Of a stretch of DNA of 64,000 nucleotides, positions 53,104 to 64,000 are shown one piece after another (the stretch's first letter is position 1; the number at the start of each line of letters is the position of its first letter). This DNA comes from Gammaproteobacteria bacterium. GTDB lineage: Bacteria > Pseudomonadota > Gammaproteobacteria > GCA-002705445 > GCA-002716945. Both the position numbers and the translations under genes were made by a program. The stretch covers positions 1-64,000 of the forward strand of contig JADHNN010000003.1 in NCBI GenBank assembly GCA_016779485.1, written 5' to 3'. The notes below the pieces were generated by a model. The model did no database searches, had not been told where the DNA came from, and saw only the letters and a program-made list of their open reading frames with translations.

Positions 53104-54537
53104 TTAAAAAGAGATGGCAAAAAGTAAGCCGATTAAGTAGCTGCTAAGATCAAATAGATAATATGGAAAAATCCCTAGAATCAACAAAGATATACTATTC
53201 AAAGATAAAATAAGGGAATCATTGGAATATACTGATATGAGATCTTCTCTACTATCAAAGTAAATAGTTTTAATGATTTTGAGATAATAGTACGCTGATA
53301 TTACTGTCATTATAACGACTATAACCGACAGAATGATATACGAACTATCTATCAATGCAGTTATCACAATTAGTTTTGCATGAAACCCAATCATTGGAGG
53401 AATGCCTGCAGATGATAGCATTGTGATAAGAATAAGAATTGCATAATATGGATGAGTTTGAGATAAACCAGACAAATCGCTTATTTTCTCAATTCCATGA
53501 CTATTACATGTAATATGAGTGATTATCCCAAAAGATGCTAAAGCAGTTAAGCTATATACGATTGTGTAATAAAGTGATGCTTGAATACCTTCATTCGATA
53601 CAATTCCAAGTGCTAATATTATAAAACCAATATTTGAGATTGCTGAATAAGCTAACAACCGCTTAATATTTGTCTGAGTTAATGCAAAGATACTTCCTAT
53701 AACAATAGAAAGCATACCTACAAAGAGAAGTATATCTGACCACATGCTCTTCATGCTTATAAAAGGTATATAGTAGAGTTTTAAAAAAACTATAAATACT
53801 GCGATTTTCGGCAATGTACTTAATAGTGTAGTCGTACTGACAAGTGAACCTTGGTATATATCTGGAACCCACATATGGAAAGGAGCTGCACCAAATTTAA
53901 AACACAGACTTGCAGTGATAAATACAATACCAAATATTATTCCAAAGTATTCGACAGAATTCATTTCAGTAGCATTTATTACTTCAGCAATGTCAGAGTA
54001 TATAATAGAACCTGTGAATCCATATATAAGTGAAATTCCAAACAATAAGATACCTGATGACATTGCTCCTAAAACATAATATTTGATTGCAGCTTCTGAA
54101 GAAAGCGATGAGTTTTTATTAAAACCAATTAACGCATATAATGATAATGATAATAGTTCAATTCCAAGGTAAAGCATTAACATACTATTTGCTGAAATCA
54201 TTATCATGGTCCCAATTAAACCAAGAATAGAAATAGTAAAATATTCTATTTTAAGATTATTTAAATACTTTAAATGTTTGTATGTGTAATGAAAAATAAT
54301 AAATGATCCAAATAATAAAATAAATTTTATAACATTTAGAAATTCGCTAAGCTCATATGATTGATATATTGATGATACTTGTCCATTAATAGAATAATAA
54401 CCGCTCAGCAATAAAAGTAATTGTATAAATTTAAATGTAATTCCTTTATGACTTTGTAAAAATAAATCAATCACAATGATTATCATTACGCCAATGGATA
54501 ATATAATTTCAGGTATAAATAGTAAATTGAAAATCAT
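53104..54537 (-). CDS. nuoN: NADH-quinone oxidoreductase subunit N
   Basis: A 477-aa antiporter-like membrane subunit with about 14 hydrophobic helices. The conserved helix with YLGIELLSLSLYALIGF, the Lys/His region KFGAAPFHMWVPDIYQGS and KRLLAYSAISNIGF are typical of NuoN. It is part of complex I's proton-pumping arm. Last gene of the nuo operon; overlaps nuoM by 4 nt. tRNA-fMet follows 39 bp past its stop. Confidence 0.96.
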   Translation of the reverse strand: MIFNLLFIPEIILSIGVMIIIVIDLFLQSHKGITFKFIQLLLLLSGYYSINGQVSSIYQSYELSEFLNVIKFILLFGSFIIFHYTYKHLKYLNNLKIEYFTISILGLIGTMIMISANSMLMLYLGIELLSLSLYALIGFNKNSSLSSEAAIKYYVLGAMSSGILLFGISLIYGFTGSIIYSDIAEVINATEMNSVEYFGIIFGIVFITASLCFKFGAAPFHMWVPDIYQGSLVSTTTLLSTLPKIAVFIVFLKLYYIPFISMKSMWSDILLFVGMLSIVIGSIFALTQTNIKRLLAYSAISNIGFIILALGIVSNEGIQASLYYTIVYSLTALASFGIITHITCNSHGIEKISDLSGLSQTHPYYAILILITMLSSAGIPPMIGFHAKLIVITALIDSSYIILSVIVVIMTVISAYYYLKIIKTIYFDSREDLISVYSNDSLILSLNSISLLILGIFPYYLFDLSSYLIGLLFAISF

Positions 54538-56036
54538 GTTCTTCCTAAATTAATAGAATCTATAAGATTAATTGTAGTATGGTCAATAATCTTAAATAAA
54601 TAATCAGGAGTTAACCCAAGATAAAGGATAAATATAACCAACACTCCAAGTACAAATTTTTCATTAATTGTGCACTCTTTGTATCCTTGGATATTTTGAG
54701 TGTTTTCACCAAATAATACATTTTTCCCTAACTTTAGTGAATATGATGCAGATAGAAGTAGTGATATGGCAGCAAGAAATCCAATTATGATATTTGATCC
54801 AAGTGCAGATGTTATAACAAGAAATTCTCCTACAAAACCAGATGTGCCTGGCAATCCTGAGTTAGCCATTAAAAAAAATAACATTAAAAAAGAAAATAAA
54901 GGCATAAATGTTACAACACCATAATTGTCTTTAAGTAATCTTGATTTAGAGTGTTTATAGATAATCCCAATACAAAAAAATAATGCTGCTGATATTAATC
55001 CATGAGAAATCATTTGAATTATTGCGCCCTCAAGCCCAATCACTGCTGCATTTAGATTATTTCCCAACAAATGAAATACTAAAAATATGCCTAATGTAAC
55101 AAATCCCATATGTGCAACAGATGAATAAGCAATGAGTTTTTTCATATCAGTTTGCGCGTAAGCAACAAAACTTATATATATAATTGCTATTAGAGATAAA
55201 TAAATCATATATTCACTCAAAAAGATTCCTGCTTCAGTAGTAATGGGCAGCATAAATCTAATCATTCCATATCCGCCAACTTTTAGTAGAACAGACGCAA
55301 GGATTACTGATCCGCTTGTTGGAGCCTCGACGTGTGCATCTGGTAGCCATGTATGAACTGGCCACATAGGAATCTTTATGCCGAAACCGATTAAAAATGC
55401 TAAAAGAATAAACAATTCCTCCTCGAAAGATAAATTAAGCAAGTAAAAATCTCTTATTGCAAATGATCCGGCTAAGGTAGATAAATATATAATCGCAATT
55501 AACATGAGCACAGATCCAAATAGTGTATAGAGAAAAAACTTTATTGTGGCATATTTTCTATTTTTACCTCCCCATATACCTATGATTAAAAATAATGGTA
55601 TTAATAGGCTTTCAAAGAAAATATAAAAAAGGATGCTATCAAATGCTGTAAAGGTTCCCATTAAAAGGCCTTCTAAAATTAAGAAATAACCTAAATATGC
55701 TGATTTATTCTTGTACGTCTCCGATGATGCATAAATAGCTATAAGAAAGTTAATAAATGCTGTGAGTAAAATCAAAGATACAGATATACCATCTGCAGCA
55801 AGATAGTAAAATATATTTAAACCGTTTATCCATTCAATACGTTCGATAAATTGCAGTTGACTTAATGACTGATCATAGTTGTTAGTCAAACTTAAGGAAA
55901 GAAGTAATACTAGAAAAGTTATAATGAGCGTTAAATATTCAGAGAGTTTATTGCTCAGATTATTTGAGATAACTAAAAATAATCCTACTAATATAGGGAT
56001 CCATATTAATAAACTTAGTATTGGAAAATTAAACAT
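54534..56036 (-). CDS. nuoM: NADH-quinone oxidoreductase subunit M
   Basis: A 500-aa antiporter-like subunit with about 14 helices. Signature stretches: FESLLIPLFLIIGIWGG with the conserved Glu, FGIKIPMWPVHTWLPDAHVEAPTSGSVILA, and KKLIAYSSVAHMGFV. It pumps protons in complex I. Nuo operon member with a 4-nt overlap into nuoN and abutting nuoL. Confidence 0.97.
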   Translation of the reverse strand: MFNFPILSLLIWIPILVGLFLVISNNLSNKLSEYLTLIITFLVLLLSLSLTNNYDQSLSQLQFIERIEWINGLNIFYYLAADGISVSLILLTAFINFLIAIYASSETYKNKSAYLGYFLILEGLLMGTFTAFDSILFYIFFESLLIPLFLIIGIWGGKNRKYATIKFFLYTLFGSVLMLIAIIYLSTLAGSFAIRDFYLLNLSFEEELFILLAFLIGFGIKIPMWPVHTWLPDAHVEAPTSGSVILASVLLKVGGYGMIRFMLPITTEAGIFLSEYMIYLSLIAIIYISFVAYAQTDMKKLIAYSSVAHMGFVTLGIFLVFHLLGNNLNAAVIGLEGAIIQMISHGLISAALFFCIGIIYKHSKSRLLKDNYGVVTFMPLFSFLMLFFLMANSGLPGTSGFVGEFLVITSALGSNIIIGFLAAISLLLSASYSLKLGKNVLFGENTQNIQGYKECTINEKFVLGVLVIFILYLGLTPDYLFKIIDHTTINLIDSINLGRT

Positions 56037-57950
56037 TTAATATCTTATCCGTATTATTAGTAAAGCTAAGATTAATGCAGAGATAATTGTAAGCGAATAA
56101 TGATAAATATAGCCTGTTTGGAATTTTCTTACTGTGTTAGAAATTTTATCAAACATTAGAGAAGTATTATTAATAATTCCGTTATCAATAGTTAAAATAT
56201 CTATGTTTTTCCATAGATATTTAGTAAGTAAGTTTTGGAATTTTGGGATAAACTTTGTTGATAGATTATTAAAACCGTATTCATTTTTGAGAATAGTACT
56301 CAAAATATTAGGAATTGATATATTGAAAGATTTTTTATAATAGTAATAATAACTAAAAATAAGCGCTATTAACAAAATAAAAAAATTTATAGTCATAAAG
56401 GAGTGCAAAAAGAAATAGAGAGAATTTATGACATAATTATTATAAAAATCTAAAACAACAGTATTCGACATTAATGAAGCGCCAAATAGTGTACCTGAAA
56501 GTAGTGAGTCAAATATAAATAATCCTAGAAATACTGAAGGCGCTGTAAGTATGAAAAGTGGGACTAACATTTCTTTATCATTCTCTTTTTCATTCCTATC
56601 ATGTAATGTGCACTCTCCAAAAAAAACTTTGAAAAATATTTTTGACGTATAAAGTGTAGTGATAAATATTCCAGCTAGAAGCATTGTGTACGGGATTGTG
56701 TGATTATAGTATCCAATTGCATCAATAATTACTTCTTTAGAATAAAACCCGGACGTAAGTGGAAAACCTATAAGCGATAATGATGCATATAAGAAAGCCA
56801 AATAAGTTATTGGCATAAATTTCCTTAGTCCTCCTATTTTTCTTATATCTTGCTCATGATGACATTTGATAATTATTGACCCAGCACATAGAAATAACAA
56901 AGCTTTAAAAAATGCATGTGTTATTAAATGAAATATTGCAAGAGAATATAATGATGCCCCCAGTGCCGCGGTCATATAGCCTAGTTGAGAAATGGTGGAA
57001 TATGCAATGATTCTTTTAATATCATTTTGAACAAGCGATACAAGTCCAAGAAAAAATGCTGTAACTGATCCAACATAAAGTATGAATATCGAAACATCCT
57101 CTGCTAAGACATACAGTGGCGATAGTCTAGCAACCATGTAGATGCCAGCGGTGACCATAGTTGCAGCATGAATAAGTGCTGATATAGGTGTTGGGCCCTC
57201 CATTGAGTCTGGCAACCAAAAATGAAGCGGTACCTGAGCAGATTTTGCCATAGCACCAACAAAAAGAAGTAAACAAATTGAACTTAGTAAATTAAATGAA
57301 GTTCCAAAAATGTCTAATTCAGAATTATTTATAGTATCTTTTAAGTTAAAAACTTCTGTATAGTTTGTTGTTCCATAGGTAACAAAGACCAAGCATAAAC
57401 CGAGTAGTAAACCTATATCGCCTACTCTATTAACTAAAAATGCCTTATAGTTAGCTTTAATGGCAGATTCCTTACTCGTCCAAAACCCAATTAATAGGTA
57501 ACTAGATAATCCGACTAGTTCCCATCCGATAAATAATTGAAAAAAATTGTTAGATAGAACTATCAGTAACATAGAAAAAGTAAAAAAGTTTGTGTATATA
57601 AAGAACCTGTTAAAAGAAGATTCATCTTTCATATATGAAATTGAATAATAATGAACTAAAAACGAAACTGATGTCACAACAGTTGACATTACTAGCGATA
57701 GAGAATCTATATAGAGCCCAAATGACAATGAGTATAGTTTCGTGTCTGCAAATACAAGTACATCTTGCGATACTGGCAAATAATTGCAACTGAAGTATAA
57801 AAATAATAAATATATTGAAACAAAAAAGGATATCAATATAGAAGAATTAGAAATAAATATGGATAGTCTTTTAGAATTATTTTGAGTATAAAGCAGCAGT
57901 AAAGTACCCACTAATGGCGCTAGTAATAATATAAGTGCTAAATATATCAA
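56037..57950 (-). CDS. nuoL: NADH-quinone oxidoreductase subunit L
   Basis: A 637-aa subunit, the distal antiporter with the long lateral helix at its C terminus (~480-637). Conserved parts: [53 protein letters not shown] and [15 protein letters not shown]. The 4-nt overlap with nuoK shows translational coupling. About 15-16 hydrophobic helices can be counted. Confidence 0.97.
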   Translation of the reverse strand: MIYLALILLLAPLVGTLLLLYTQNNSKRLSIFISNSSILISFFVSIYLLFLYFSCNYLPVSQDVLVFADTKLYSLSFGLYIDSLSLVMSTVVTSVSFLVHYYSISYMKDESSFNRFFIYTNFFTFSMLLIVLSNNFFQLFIGWELVGLSSYLLIGFWTSKESAIKANYKAFLVNRVGDIGLLLGLCLVFVTYGTTNYTEVFNLKDTINNSELDIFGTSFNLLSSICLLLFVGAMAKSAQVPLHFWLPDSMEGPTPISALIHAATMVTAGIYMVARLSPLYVLAEDVSIFILYVGSVTAFFLGLVSLVQNDIKRIIAYSTISQLGYMTAALGASLYSLAIFHLITHAFFKALLFLCAGSIIIKCHHEQDIRKIGGLRKFMPITYLAFLYASLSLIGFPLTSGFYSKEVIIDAIGYYNHTIPYTMLLAGIFITTLYTSKIFFKVFFGECTLHDRNEKENDKEMLVPLFILTAPSVFLGLFIFDSLLSGTLFGASLMSNTVVLDFYNNYVINSLYFFLHSFMTINFFILLIALIFSYYYYYKKSFNISIPNILSTILKNEYGFNNLSTKFIPKFQNLLTKYLWKNIDILTIDNGIINNTSLMFDKISNTVRKFQTGYIYHYSLTIISALILALLIIRIRY

Positions 57951-58252
57951 CCTTTTAACTCCGATAAATCATCGACATCTATGGTTTTTTTATTTCTAAA
58001 CAGAACTATCAGTAACGCAAGCCCAATTGCAGACTCTGCTGCAACGACAGTTAGAACAAAAAATACAAAAACTTGGCCAGTAAGATCGCCTAAATAATTA
58101 CCAAGAGTGATTAAATTAAAATTGACTGACAAAAACATTAATTCAAGTGACATCAATAATACGAGAATATTTTTTCTATTTAGAAAAATACCTGCAATCG
58201 ATATTGCAAATATAATCGTGCTTAATATTAAATAATAGCTAATCGGAATCAT
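57947..58252 (-). CDS. nuoK: NADH-quinone oxidoreductase subunit K
   Basis: A 101-aa three-helix subunit of normal length. The conserved acidic residues lie within [18 protein letters not shown] and [18 protein letters not shown], both on the proton path of complex I. One base after nuoJ and 4-nt overlap with nuoL. Confidence 0.97.
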   Translation of the reverse strand: MIPISYYLILSTIIFAISIAGIFLNRKNILVLLMSLELMFLSVNFNLITLGNYLGDLTGQVFVFFVLTVVAAESAIGLALLIVLFRNKKTIDVDDLSELKG

Positions 58253-58253
58253 G

Positions 58254-58850
58254 TTATTCTTTCAATCCGGTTATTACTTTGAGTCTGTCTTTTTTAGATA
58301 CAGATATTTGGCTTGTTGGGTTTTGATATTTATTTTTTGGATTCTTTTTATATGTAAGGATGATTGCAGAAATAATACCTAATAAGAGAATCAATCCTGC
58401 TATCTCAAATTCAACTAGATATTTTGTAAATAACAAATACCCTAAATTTTCAGTATTACTTGTACTTATAATTTCAATATTCTTAACAGCATTGTAATCA
58501 ATATTTTCGAATGTGTTTACAAAAAAGAAAATTACTAGTGCATTAAATGCTAGAAATATCCCAATGCCTAATGGTAAATAATTAATATATGCGGCACTTT
58601 TTTTAGCTATATTTATATCAAGCATCATTACAACAAAAAGAAATAGAACCATTACTGCACCAACATAAACTAAAATTAAAATAATTGATAAAAATTCTGC
58701 TCCAAGAAGAAGCCATAATACTGCAGATAAAAAAAATGAAAAAACAAGATTAACTGCAGACAGAACAGGATTTGACGATGTTATAACTTTTAAGCATGTA
58801 AAAACAAGTAGCAAACTAAATATGAAGAATGTAATTAATTCAATATTCAT
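58254..58850 (-). CDS. nuoJ: NADH-quinone oxidoreductase subunit J
   Basis: A 198-aa subunit with five helices. The key helix [30 protein letters not shown], seen here as [19 protein letters not shown], has the pi-bulge Tyr-Gly region important in complex I gating. The polar C-terminal tail (~160-198) is Lys-rich. It overlaps nuoI by 4 nt. Confidence 0.95.
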   Translation of the reverse strand: MNIELITFFIFSLLLVFTCLKVITSSNPVLSAVNLVFSFFLSAVLWLLLGAEFLSIILILVYVGAVMVLFLFVVMMLDINIAKKSAAYINYLPLGIGIFLAFNALVIFFFVNTFENIDYNAVKNIEIISTSNTENLGYLLFTKYLVEFEIAGLILLLGIISAIILTYKKNPKNKYQNPTSQISVSKKDRLKVITGLKE

Positions 58851-59335
58851 AACTTGTTCACACTTCTATCCTTTAATTCTTCTTTTTCATATAGATCACC
58901 TATCTTTAGAAGATCTATTTTACTCATAACGCTATCTTGTCTATTTTCAAAATGATATTCAAATATACTCGTTTCAACTATTGCGTCAACAGGACATGCT
59001 TCTTCACAGAAACCGCAATAAATACATTTAAATAAATCAATATCATACTTTGTTGTCCTTCTTGTTTTATCACTTTCTCTCTCTTCAGTCTCTATAGTTA
59101 TAGCAAGTGCCGGGCAAACTGCTTCACACAATTTACAACCTATACAACGCTCTTCTCCATTTGGATATTTTCTTAAGGCATGCAATCCTCTAAATCTAGT
59201 TGATAGTGGGGTTTTTTCATCTGGATACTGAATTGTAATAGGTTTTTTATATATTTTTTTTCCCGTGATTCTAAGGCCTTTGAGAATCTCAATAAAAAAT
59301 AAACTTTTGAGAAAATTAATTATGTTCTTTATCAT
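58847..59335 (-). CDS. nuoI: NADH-quinone oxidoreductase subunit I
   Basis: A 162-aa ferredoxin-like subunit. Two 4Fe-4S motifs: [12 protein letters not shown] and [12 protein letters not shown], binding clusters N6a and N6b. The N-terminal amphipathic helix and [18 protein letters not shown] are usual. It overlaps nuoH and nuoJ by 4 nt each. Confidence 0.97.
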   Translation of the reverse strand: MIKNIINFLKSLFFIEILKGLRITGKKIYKKPITIQYPDEKTPLSTRFRGLHALRKYPNGEERCIGCKLCEAVCPALAITIETEERESDKTRRTTKYDIDLFKCIYCGFCEEACPVDAIVETSIFEYHFENRQDSVMSKIDLLKIGDLYEKEELKDRSVNKL

Positions 59336-60348
59336 GATAGCGGTAAATACTTAAGAAATATCAATATTCCAATTATGCTAAGCCAAAAAAATGTAATAGG
59401 TAAAAAAACTTTCCATCCTAATCTCATAATCTGATCATATCTATATCTCGGGAGTGTAGCTCTTAGCCATAGAAAGACAAATATAAACATTAGTGTTTTT
59501 AGAGATAACCAGAAAAATCCTGGTATGAAAGATAAGTATGAATCAATAATCGTACCTTGAAATGGAGATAACCATCCTCCGAAAAACATTATGCTACATA
59601 AAATGCTAATTAAAATTAGGTTCATGTATTCTGCAAGGAAGAACATTGCAAAAGCCATCCCAGAGTATTCAACATGAAACCCTGCTACAATTTCTGATTC
59701 ACCTTCAGATACATCGAATGGGGCTCTATTTGTCTCGGCTACTCCTGCAATAAAATATATCAAAAATAATGGAAATAGAGGCAGCCAAAACCAACTAAAA
59801 ATATTTCCTGATTGAGCATAAATAATATTCTGTAGATTTAAACTTCCGGATAGCATAAGAACGCCAACTAGTGCAAAGCCCATTGCTATTTCATAAGCTA
59901 TTATTTGTGCAGCTGATCTCATAGATCCAAGAAATGCATATTTTGAATTAGAAGCCCAACCAGCAAGAATAACACCATAAACACTCAGTGAAGTGAGAGC
60001 TAATATAAATAATAAACCTGCATTAATATTTGAGATAATAAAATATTCAGATAATGGAATAACAGACCAAACCATTAGTGATGGTACAAGCATTAATATT
60101 GGTGCTGTGAGAAAAATACCTTTGTTAGCGTTTGTTGGTATTATTATTTCTTTAGATACCAGTTTAAGAACATCTGCAATAGGTTGAAGTAAGCCTGAAG
60201 GGCCAACTCTCATAGGTCCCATTCTTGACTGCATAAAGCCAATAATCTTTCGTTCTGAATAAGTGACATAAGCTACAATGAGAAACAAAGGAACAACAAC
60301 TATCAAAATTGATAATAATGTCTTAATTATATAAAAAATAGGTTCCAT
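59332..60348 (-). CDS. nuoH: NADH-quinone oxidoreductase subunit H
   Basis: A 338-aa subunit with about eight helices that forms the quinone pocket. Conserved: [34 protein letters not shown] (shown by [14 protein letters not shown]), the loop [26 protein letters not shown] (shown by [20 protein letters not shown]) and [15 protein letters not shown]. Overlaps nuoG by one base and nuoI by four. Confidence 0.97.
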   Translation of the reverse strand: MEPIFYIIKTLLSILIVVVPLFLIVAYVTYSERKIIGFMQSRMGPMRVGPSGLLQPIADVLKLVSKEIIIPTNANKGIFLTAPILMLVPSLMVWSVIPLSEYFIISNINAGLLFILALTSLSVYGVILAGWASNSKYAFLGSMRSAAQIIAYEIAMGFALVGVLMLSGSLNLQNIIYAQSGNIFSWFWLPLFPLFLIYFIAGVAETNRAPFDVSEGESEIVAGFHVEYSGMAFAMFFLAEYMNLILISILCSIMFFGGWLSPFQGTIIDSYLSFIPGFFWLSLKTLMFIFVFLWLRATLPRYRYDQIMRLGWKVFLPITFFWLSIIGILIFLKYLPLS

Positions 60349-62588
60349 TATTCGATATCAATAACTGAGTTACAGCTACCAAGTTTTTGTTTATATCTTC
60401 CGCTAAACTTTAATAATATAGTATTTTCAGGTTTAGAATGTGTTTTAATATTTGTATTAATTTTAATTTGTTTACTGTGTTCTGTAAGAGTAACTTTCTT
60501 ATCTTCTGTAATATTCATATCCATAGGTAAACTCATAAAGTTATCTGCATCATGAGTATTTAATAACGATTCACATCTTCTTAATGTTGGATTATTAGTA
60601 TTTGGACTTCTAATAATATATTTTTCTAATATGTCTTTTTCTTTAGGTACTCTAAGATTTTCAGTAATCACATAATTATCTGTAATATTAATAGAAGATA
60701 ATATCTTACTTATATCTTGGGATATTTGTTTATTAGAAATATCTAACCCTAAAGCTTTAGAAATATTATGTAAAAAGTCTAACCCTGGTTTAGCTTTTTC
60801 TTTTGGAAGGATTACCGCTTCAGATTTTTGTAATTGTTTATTTGTATTTAAATGAGTGCCAGTTGATTCTTGTTGGACAGCAAGGGGGAAAACAATATCC
60901 GCATATTTTTCTATTGCATCTGTAATATATGATGAAAAGAAAATATTATATTTAGATTTTTTTAGTTTATCTAGAATTTCAATATCATTCGAAAAATCAT
61001 ATTCAGGTTCTAAATTATAAACTATAAACATGTCATTAGATGGATAAGCAGATACATAATTTTTTTCTTTGTATTTATCGCATTGAATGCCTCCCGGTAA
61101 ACGATGCGGAATTATACCCATAGCCCATGCTCCAGATGAATTACTTAAATCACCAAGAAGAGCTAACTTTGAATTTGTTAATTTAGCGAAGTTACTTGTG
61201 CTATTAAGTATCTCCGTGTAATTTTTTAAATGAGTTGAAGACGGTCCTAAAATTATAAGATTCTTATGGTTACTCTCAATGCTAGCTAACTGGTTATTTG
61301 CGCTATCTCTTAGATATCTGACAAGATCAGTAGGACTAAAAATTTCGTTTATATTTGTGTCAAAATTTTCAGAATAATTATAGGTTGCAAGTGAAAACAC
61401 ATTTGTTGAATTATTTTTAATAGCATTTCTCAGATAGATAGATAGAATAGGAAATTCTTTGCTTATATTTGTATTTACAAGAATAATATTATCCATCTTG
61501 GCTAAATCATTAATTTTGATATCAAATGATGGGATTACAGGATAATTCTCTTGATATCTAAAATCACATTCTTTAGTGCGATGATCTATATTTGTTATAC
61601 CATTTTCTCTAAGAATCTTTTGATACAAATACATTTCCTCACAAGATGATTGAGCTGACATAATAGCTGTTGTGTTTGGAGAAAACTCTTTTATTTTTTC
61701 TGCTGTAATAGAGTACAAAGAATTAAGGTCAGACTGTATAAGTTTATTATTTTCTTTGATCATTGGAAGAAGTATCCTTTCGTTAGATTCTATACCTTCA
61801 TGACCAAATCTATCTCTATCTGATAACCATGATAAATTTATTTGCTCATTTTCTTTTGGAACAGCTCTTTTTATAGAATTTTTATAGATATGATAATAAA
61901 TATTTGAACCTAAACAATCGTTAAAGGATATCGAATTTTTTTGCTCTAAATCCCATGTCCTAGCACTATACTTATATAAGTTATTATTCAATGCGCCAAC
62001 AGGGCATAGATCAATGACATTTCCTGACAGTTCAGAAGTAAGACTTTGGTTAACAAATGTTTCAATTTTAGTTTTTTCACCTCTTCCTGTCATTCCAAGT
62101 TCTTTAATACCCGCGACTTCTTCACCGAAGCGGACACATCGACTACAATGAATGCATCTTGTCATTTCTGTACTAACTAAACTGCCTATATCTTTGTCAA
62201 TAACAGTTCGCTTCATCTCATTATAATTCGATTTATAATCTCCATGATCAAGAGATACGTCTTGGAGCTCACATTCGCCTGCTTGATCGCATACTGGACA
62301 ATCTAGAGGGTGATTTATTAAAAGAAATTCCATTGTACTTTTCTGAGCATCTTCAGTAACACTACCTGTAGTTTTAATTTTCATACCTTCTCTAACTAAA
62401 GTGGAGCATGCCGGTTGTGGGAACTTAGCACCTTCAACTTCTATAAGACACATTCTACAACTTGCAACAATACTTAGTCGTTTGTGGTAACAGAATCTTG
62501 GGATATGTATATTTAGACGATCTGTAACTTGAATTATAGTTTCATTATCAAATGCTTCATGTTTATTATCATTTATAAAGATTTCCAC
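60348..62588 (-). CDS. nuoG: NADH-quinone oxidoreductase subunit G
   Basis: A 746-aa iron-sulfur subunit. N-terminal 2Fe-2S ligands are in [15 protein letters not shown] and the Cys of PACST; the His-Cys 4Fe-4S cluster in [17 protein letters not shown]; the next in [16 protein letters not shown]. The remainder is the molybdopterin-oxidoreductase-like domain, here divergent and without extra N7 ligands that I could recognise. One base past nuoF and overlapping nuoH by one. Confidence 0.95.
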   Translation of the reverse strand: MEIFINDNKHEAFDNETIIQVTDRLNIHIPRFCYHKRLSIVASCRMCLIEVEGAKFPQPACSTLVREGMKIKTTGSVTEDAQKSTMEFLLINHPLDCPVCDQAGECELQDVSLDHGDYKSNYNEMKRTVIDKDIGSLVSTEMTRCIHCSRCVRFGEEVAGIKELGMTGRGEKTKIETFVNQSLTSELSGNVIDLCPVGALNNNLYKYSARTWDLEQKNSISFNDCLGSNIYYHIYKNSIKRAVPKENEQINLSWLSDRDRFGHEGIESNERILLPMIKENNKLIQSDLNSLYSITAEKIKEFSPNTTAIMSAQSSCEEMYLYQKILRENGITNIDHRTKECDFRYQENYPVIPSFDIKINDLAKMDNIILVNTNISKEFPILSIYLRNAIKNNSTNVFSLATYNYSENFDTNINEIFSPTDLVRYLRDSANNQLASIESNHKNLIILGPSSTHLKNYTEILNSTSNFAKLTNSKLALLGDLSNSSGAWAMGIIPHRLPGGIQCDKYKEKNYVSAYPSNDMFIVYNLEPEYDFSNDIEILDKLKKSKYNIFFSSYITDAIEKYADIVFPLAVQQESTGTHLNTNKQLQKSEAVILPKEKAKPGLDFLHNISKALGLDISNKQISQDISKILSSINITDNYVITENLRVPKEKDILEKYIIRSPNTNNPTLRRCESLLNTHDADNFMSLPMDMNITEDKKVTLTEHSKQIKINTNIKTHSKPENTILLKFSGRYKQKLGSCNSVIDIE

Positions 62589-63854
62589 TTAGCCCACCAT
62601 TGATTCTTTTTTATCAACATAATATTCAAATTCGTTCCAAAAATTCTTAAGGAAACTAATCACAGGCATTGCTGCAGCATCGCCTAATGCACATATGCAA
62701 TGTCCTTCAATTTGATTTGCAATCCTGTTTAGAAGATCTAAATCAGATTGCGTTCCTCTGCCTGACTTAATTTTTACAAGTGTCTTGTATAACCACCCAG
62801 TTCCCTCTCTACAAGGCGTACATTGGCCACAAGATTCCGCATAATAAAACCTTGATATTCTCTCAAGTACTGAAACCATACAAGTTGATTCATCCATAAC
62901 GATTATTCCACCGGAGCCTAACATAGTTCCTATTGACATTAGAGATTCATAATCCATTGGTATGTTAATTATATCTTTACCCTTTACAACAGGGACAGAT
63001 GAACCTCCCGGAATAACGGCTTTTAGTTTTTTATTATCTAAAATTCCGCCACATTGATTTAATAACTCAGAAAATGGAATTCCAAGTGGCGCCTCAATAA
63101 CGTCCGGCCGATTTAAATGTCCGCTCATACAAAACATTTTTACACCAATAGAATCATTTAGTCCGAGATTTTTATACCATTCATCGCCATTTTTAAGTAT
63201 GTATGGAACAGTTGCTAGAGTTTCTGTATTATTAATAATAGTTGGTTTTCCATATAAACCTTGAACAGCTGGGAAAGGTGGTTTAATTCTAGGCATACCT
63301 CTCTTTCCTTCTATTGACTCTAACATTGCTGTTTCTTCTCCAACGATATATGCACCGGCACCAATTAGAGGGATTATGTCTATAGAAATATCAGAATTTA
63401 AAACTTTATTTCCAATGAGATTATTTTTATATGCTTCTTTTACAGCAGTATTAAAAACAATCCATTGATCACCGATAAACTCCCCTCTTAAATAATTGTA
63501 ACCAACGGATGCATCTATTGCATAACAAGCTATGAGCATTCCTTCTATAACTGCGTGAGGATTATATCTGAGTATATCTCTATCTTTACATGTACCAGGC
63601 TCACTCTCATCAGAATTACAAACTAAATATCGTTGTTTTTCAGCTGAATTTATAAAAGACCATTTCAATCCAGTTAAAAATCCAGCCCCTCCTTTTCCTT
63701 TCAATCCAGATTCTTTAACTAATCGAATAATTTCTGATTTTGGAGTTTTATCTCTAATGATTTTTTTCCATGAGTGATATCCATCTTGAGCAAGATAAGT
63801 TTCTATACTTGAAGGATTATCCAGAGAGAAGGTTGCGGTACATAATTTAATCAT
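62589..63854 (-). CDS. nuoF: NADH-quinone oxidoreductase subunit F
   Basis: A 421-aa flavoprotein subunit. The start at 63854 (MIKLC) is preferred; it overlaps the nuoE stop as ATGATTAA, while an in-frame ATG at 63866 would extend further into nuoE. NADH/FMN glycine-rich site: [21 protein letters not shown] region [13 protein letters not shown]-like ([17 protein letters not shown]); 4Fe-4S ligands [13 protein letters not shown] plus a later Cys in [10 protein letters not shown]. It is the NADH entry point of complex I. Confidence 0.96.
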   Translation of the reverse strand: MIKLCTATFSLDNPSSIETYLAQDGYHSWKKIIRDKTPKSEIIRLVKESGLKGKGGAGFLTGLKWSFINSAEKQRYLVCNSDESEPGTCKDRDILRYNPHAVIEGMLIACYAIDASVGYNYLRGEFIGDQWIVFNTAVKEAYKNNLIGNKVLNSDISIDIIPLIGAGAYIVGEETAMLESIEGKRGMPRIKPPFPAVQGLYGKPTIINNTETLATVPYILKNGDEWYKNLGLNDSIGVKMFCMSGHLNRPDVIEAPLGIPFSELLNQCGGILDNKKLKAVIPGGSSVPVVKGKDIINIPMDYESLMSIGTMLGSGGIIVMDESTCMVSVLERISRFYYAESCGQCTPCREGTGWLYKTLVKIKSGRGTQSDLDLLNRIANQIEGHCICALGDAAAMPVISFLKNFWNEFEYYVDKKESMVG

Positions 63855-64000
63855 TGGGTATCTCATCTAATATTTTATCTATTTTTTCATATGTAAGGTT
63901 TTCATAATTTATATGGTTAATTTGCATCATTGGAGCTCCATTACAAGCAGCTAGACACTCCATTTCATCTTTAAGATAAAATTTATTATCTTTAGTGGAT
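63847..64000 (-). CDS. nuoE: NADH-quinone oxidoreductase subunit E, C-terminal fragment
   Basis: The last ~50 codons of nuoE; the rest lies beyond position 64000. Cys ligands of the 2Fe-2S cluster appear in [15 protein letters not shown], matching the family's CLGAC-x2-APM. It ends ILDEIPND and overlaps nuoF by 8 nt. The operon order E-F-G-H-I-J-K-L-M-N is normal. Confidence 0.92.
   Translation of the reverse strand, partial: STKDNKFYLKDEMECLAACNGAPMMQINHINYENLTYEKIDKILDEIPND

Overview
The window is strongly AT-rich, densely coding chromosomal DNA. Gene content and order point to a streamlined, probably marine gammaproteobacterium: xerD-dsbC, pepA-holC-valS divergent from lptFG, sbcB, parE-parC, and a complete run nuoE-N / tRNA-fMet / rimP-nusA-infB-rbfA-truB-rpsO-pnp. 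SAR86 or a similar small-genome lineage would fit, but no rRNA or other taxonomic marker is present, so this is inference.

Layout. 1-10.8 kb is accessory: lipid-A-type phosphoesterase, secreted hydrolase, then four unrelated minus-strand genes each separated by a conserved ~23-bp intergenic repeat in the same orientation, then an envelope cluster (lipoprotein, 601-aa unknown, PQQ-type sugar dehydrogenase, small outer-membrane-like protein). 10.8-18.9 kb mixes an RhlE-like helicase, a MazG-like hydrolase, flavoproteins (including a photolyase-like protein with its FAD domain first), a DsrC/TusE-family protein, a two-TM K+ channel, and an FNR-like regulator facing FNR boxes. 18.8-29.2 kb holds efp, htpX, parC, parE, sbcB, dsbC, xerD and moeA. 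29.2-37 kb holds lptG, lptF, pepA, holC, valS and a MerR/cobalamin-domain-like regulator. 37-43.3 kb holds a candidate small RNA, the SOS operon lexA-dinB, an ArsC-like and a VanZ-like gene, and guaB-guaA. 43.3-53 kb holds xseA, dksA and the transcription/translation operon rimP to pnp. 53-64 kb holds the NADH dehydrogenase I operon, running off the right edge inside nuoE.

Four non-textbook points stand out. (1) The repeat-punctuated gene array at 2.4-5.5 kb looks like a cassette array. (2) A 477-bp segment directly downstream of guaA is bounded by an 11-bp duplication of the guaA 3' end and filled with short iterated motifs; it looks like a mini-island or scar at the known guaA integration hotspot. 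(3) A promoter-to-terminator unit at 37.06-37.16 kb fits an undescribed ~75-nt small RNA. (4) lexA carries a GTTC-N7-GTTC operator, the arrangement known from alphaproteobacteria. Several regulators or redox proteins also lack residues usually considered essential: the MerR/B12 protein, the DsrC/TusE protein, and DksA.

All functional calls come from reading motifs and context; no database search was run.
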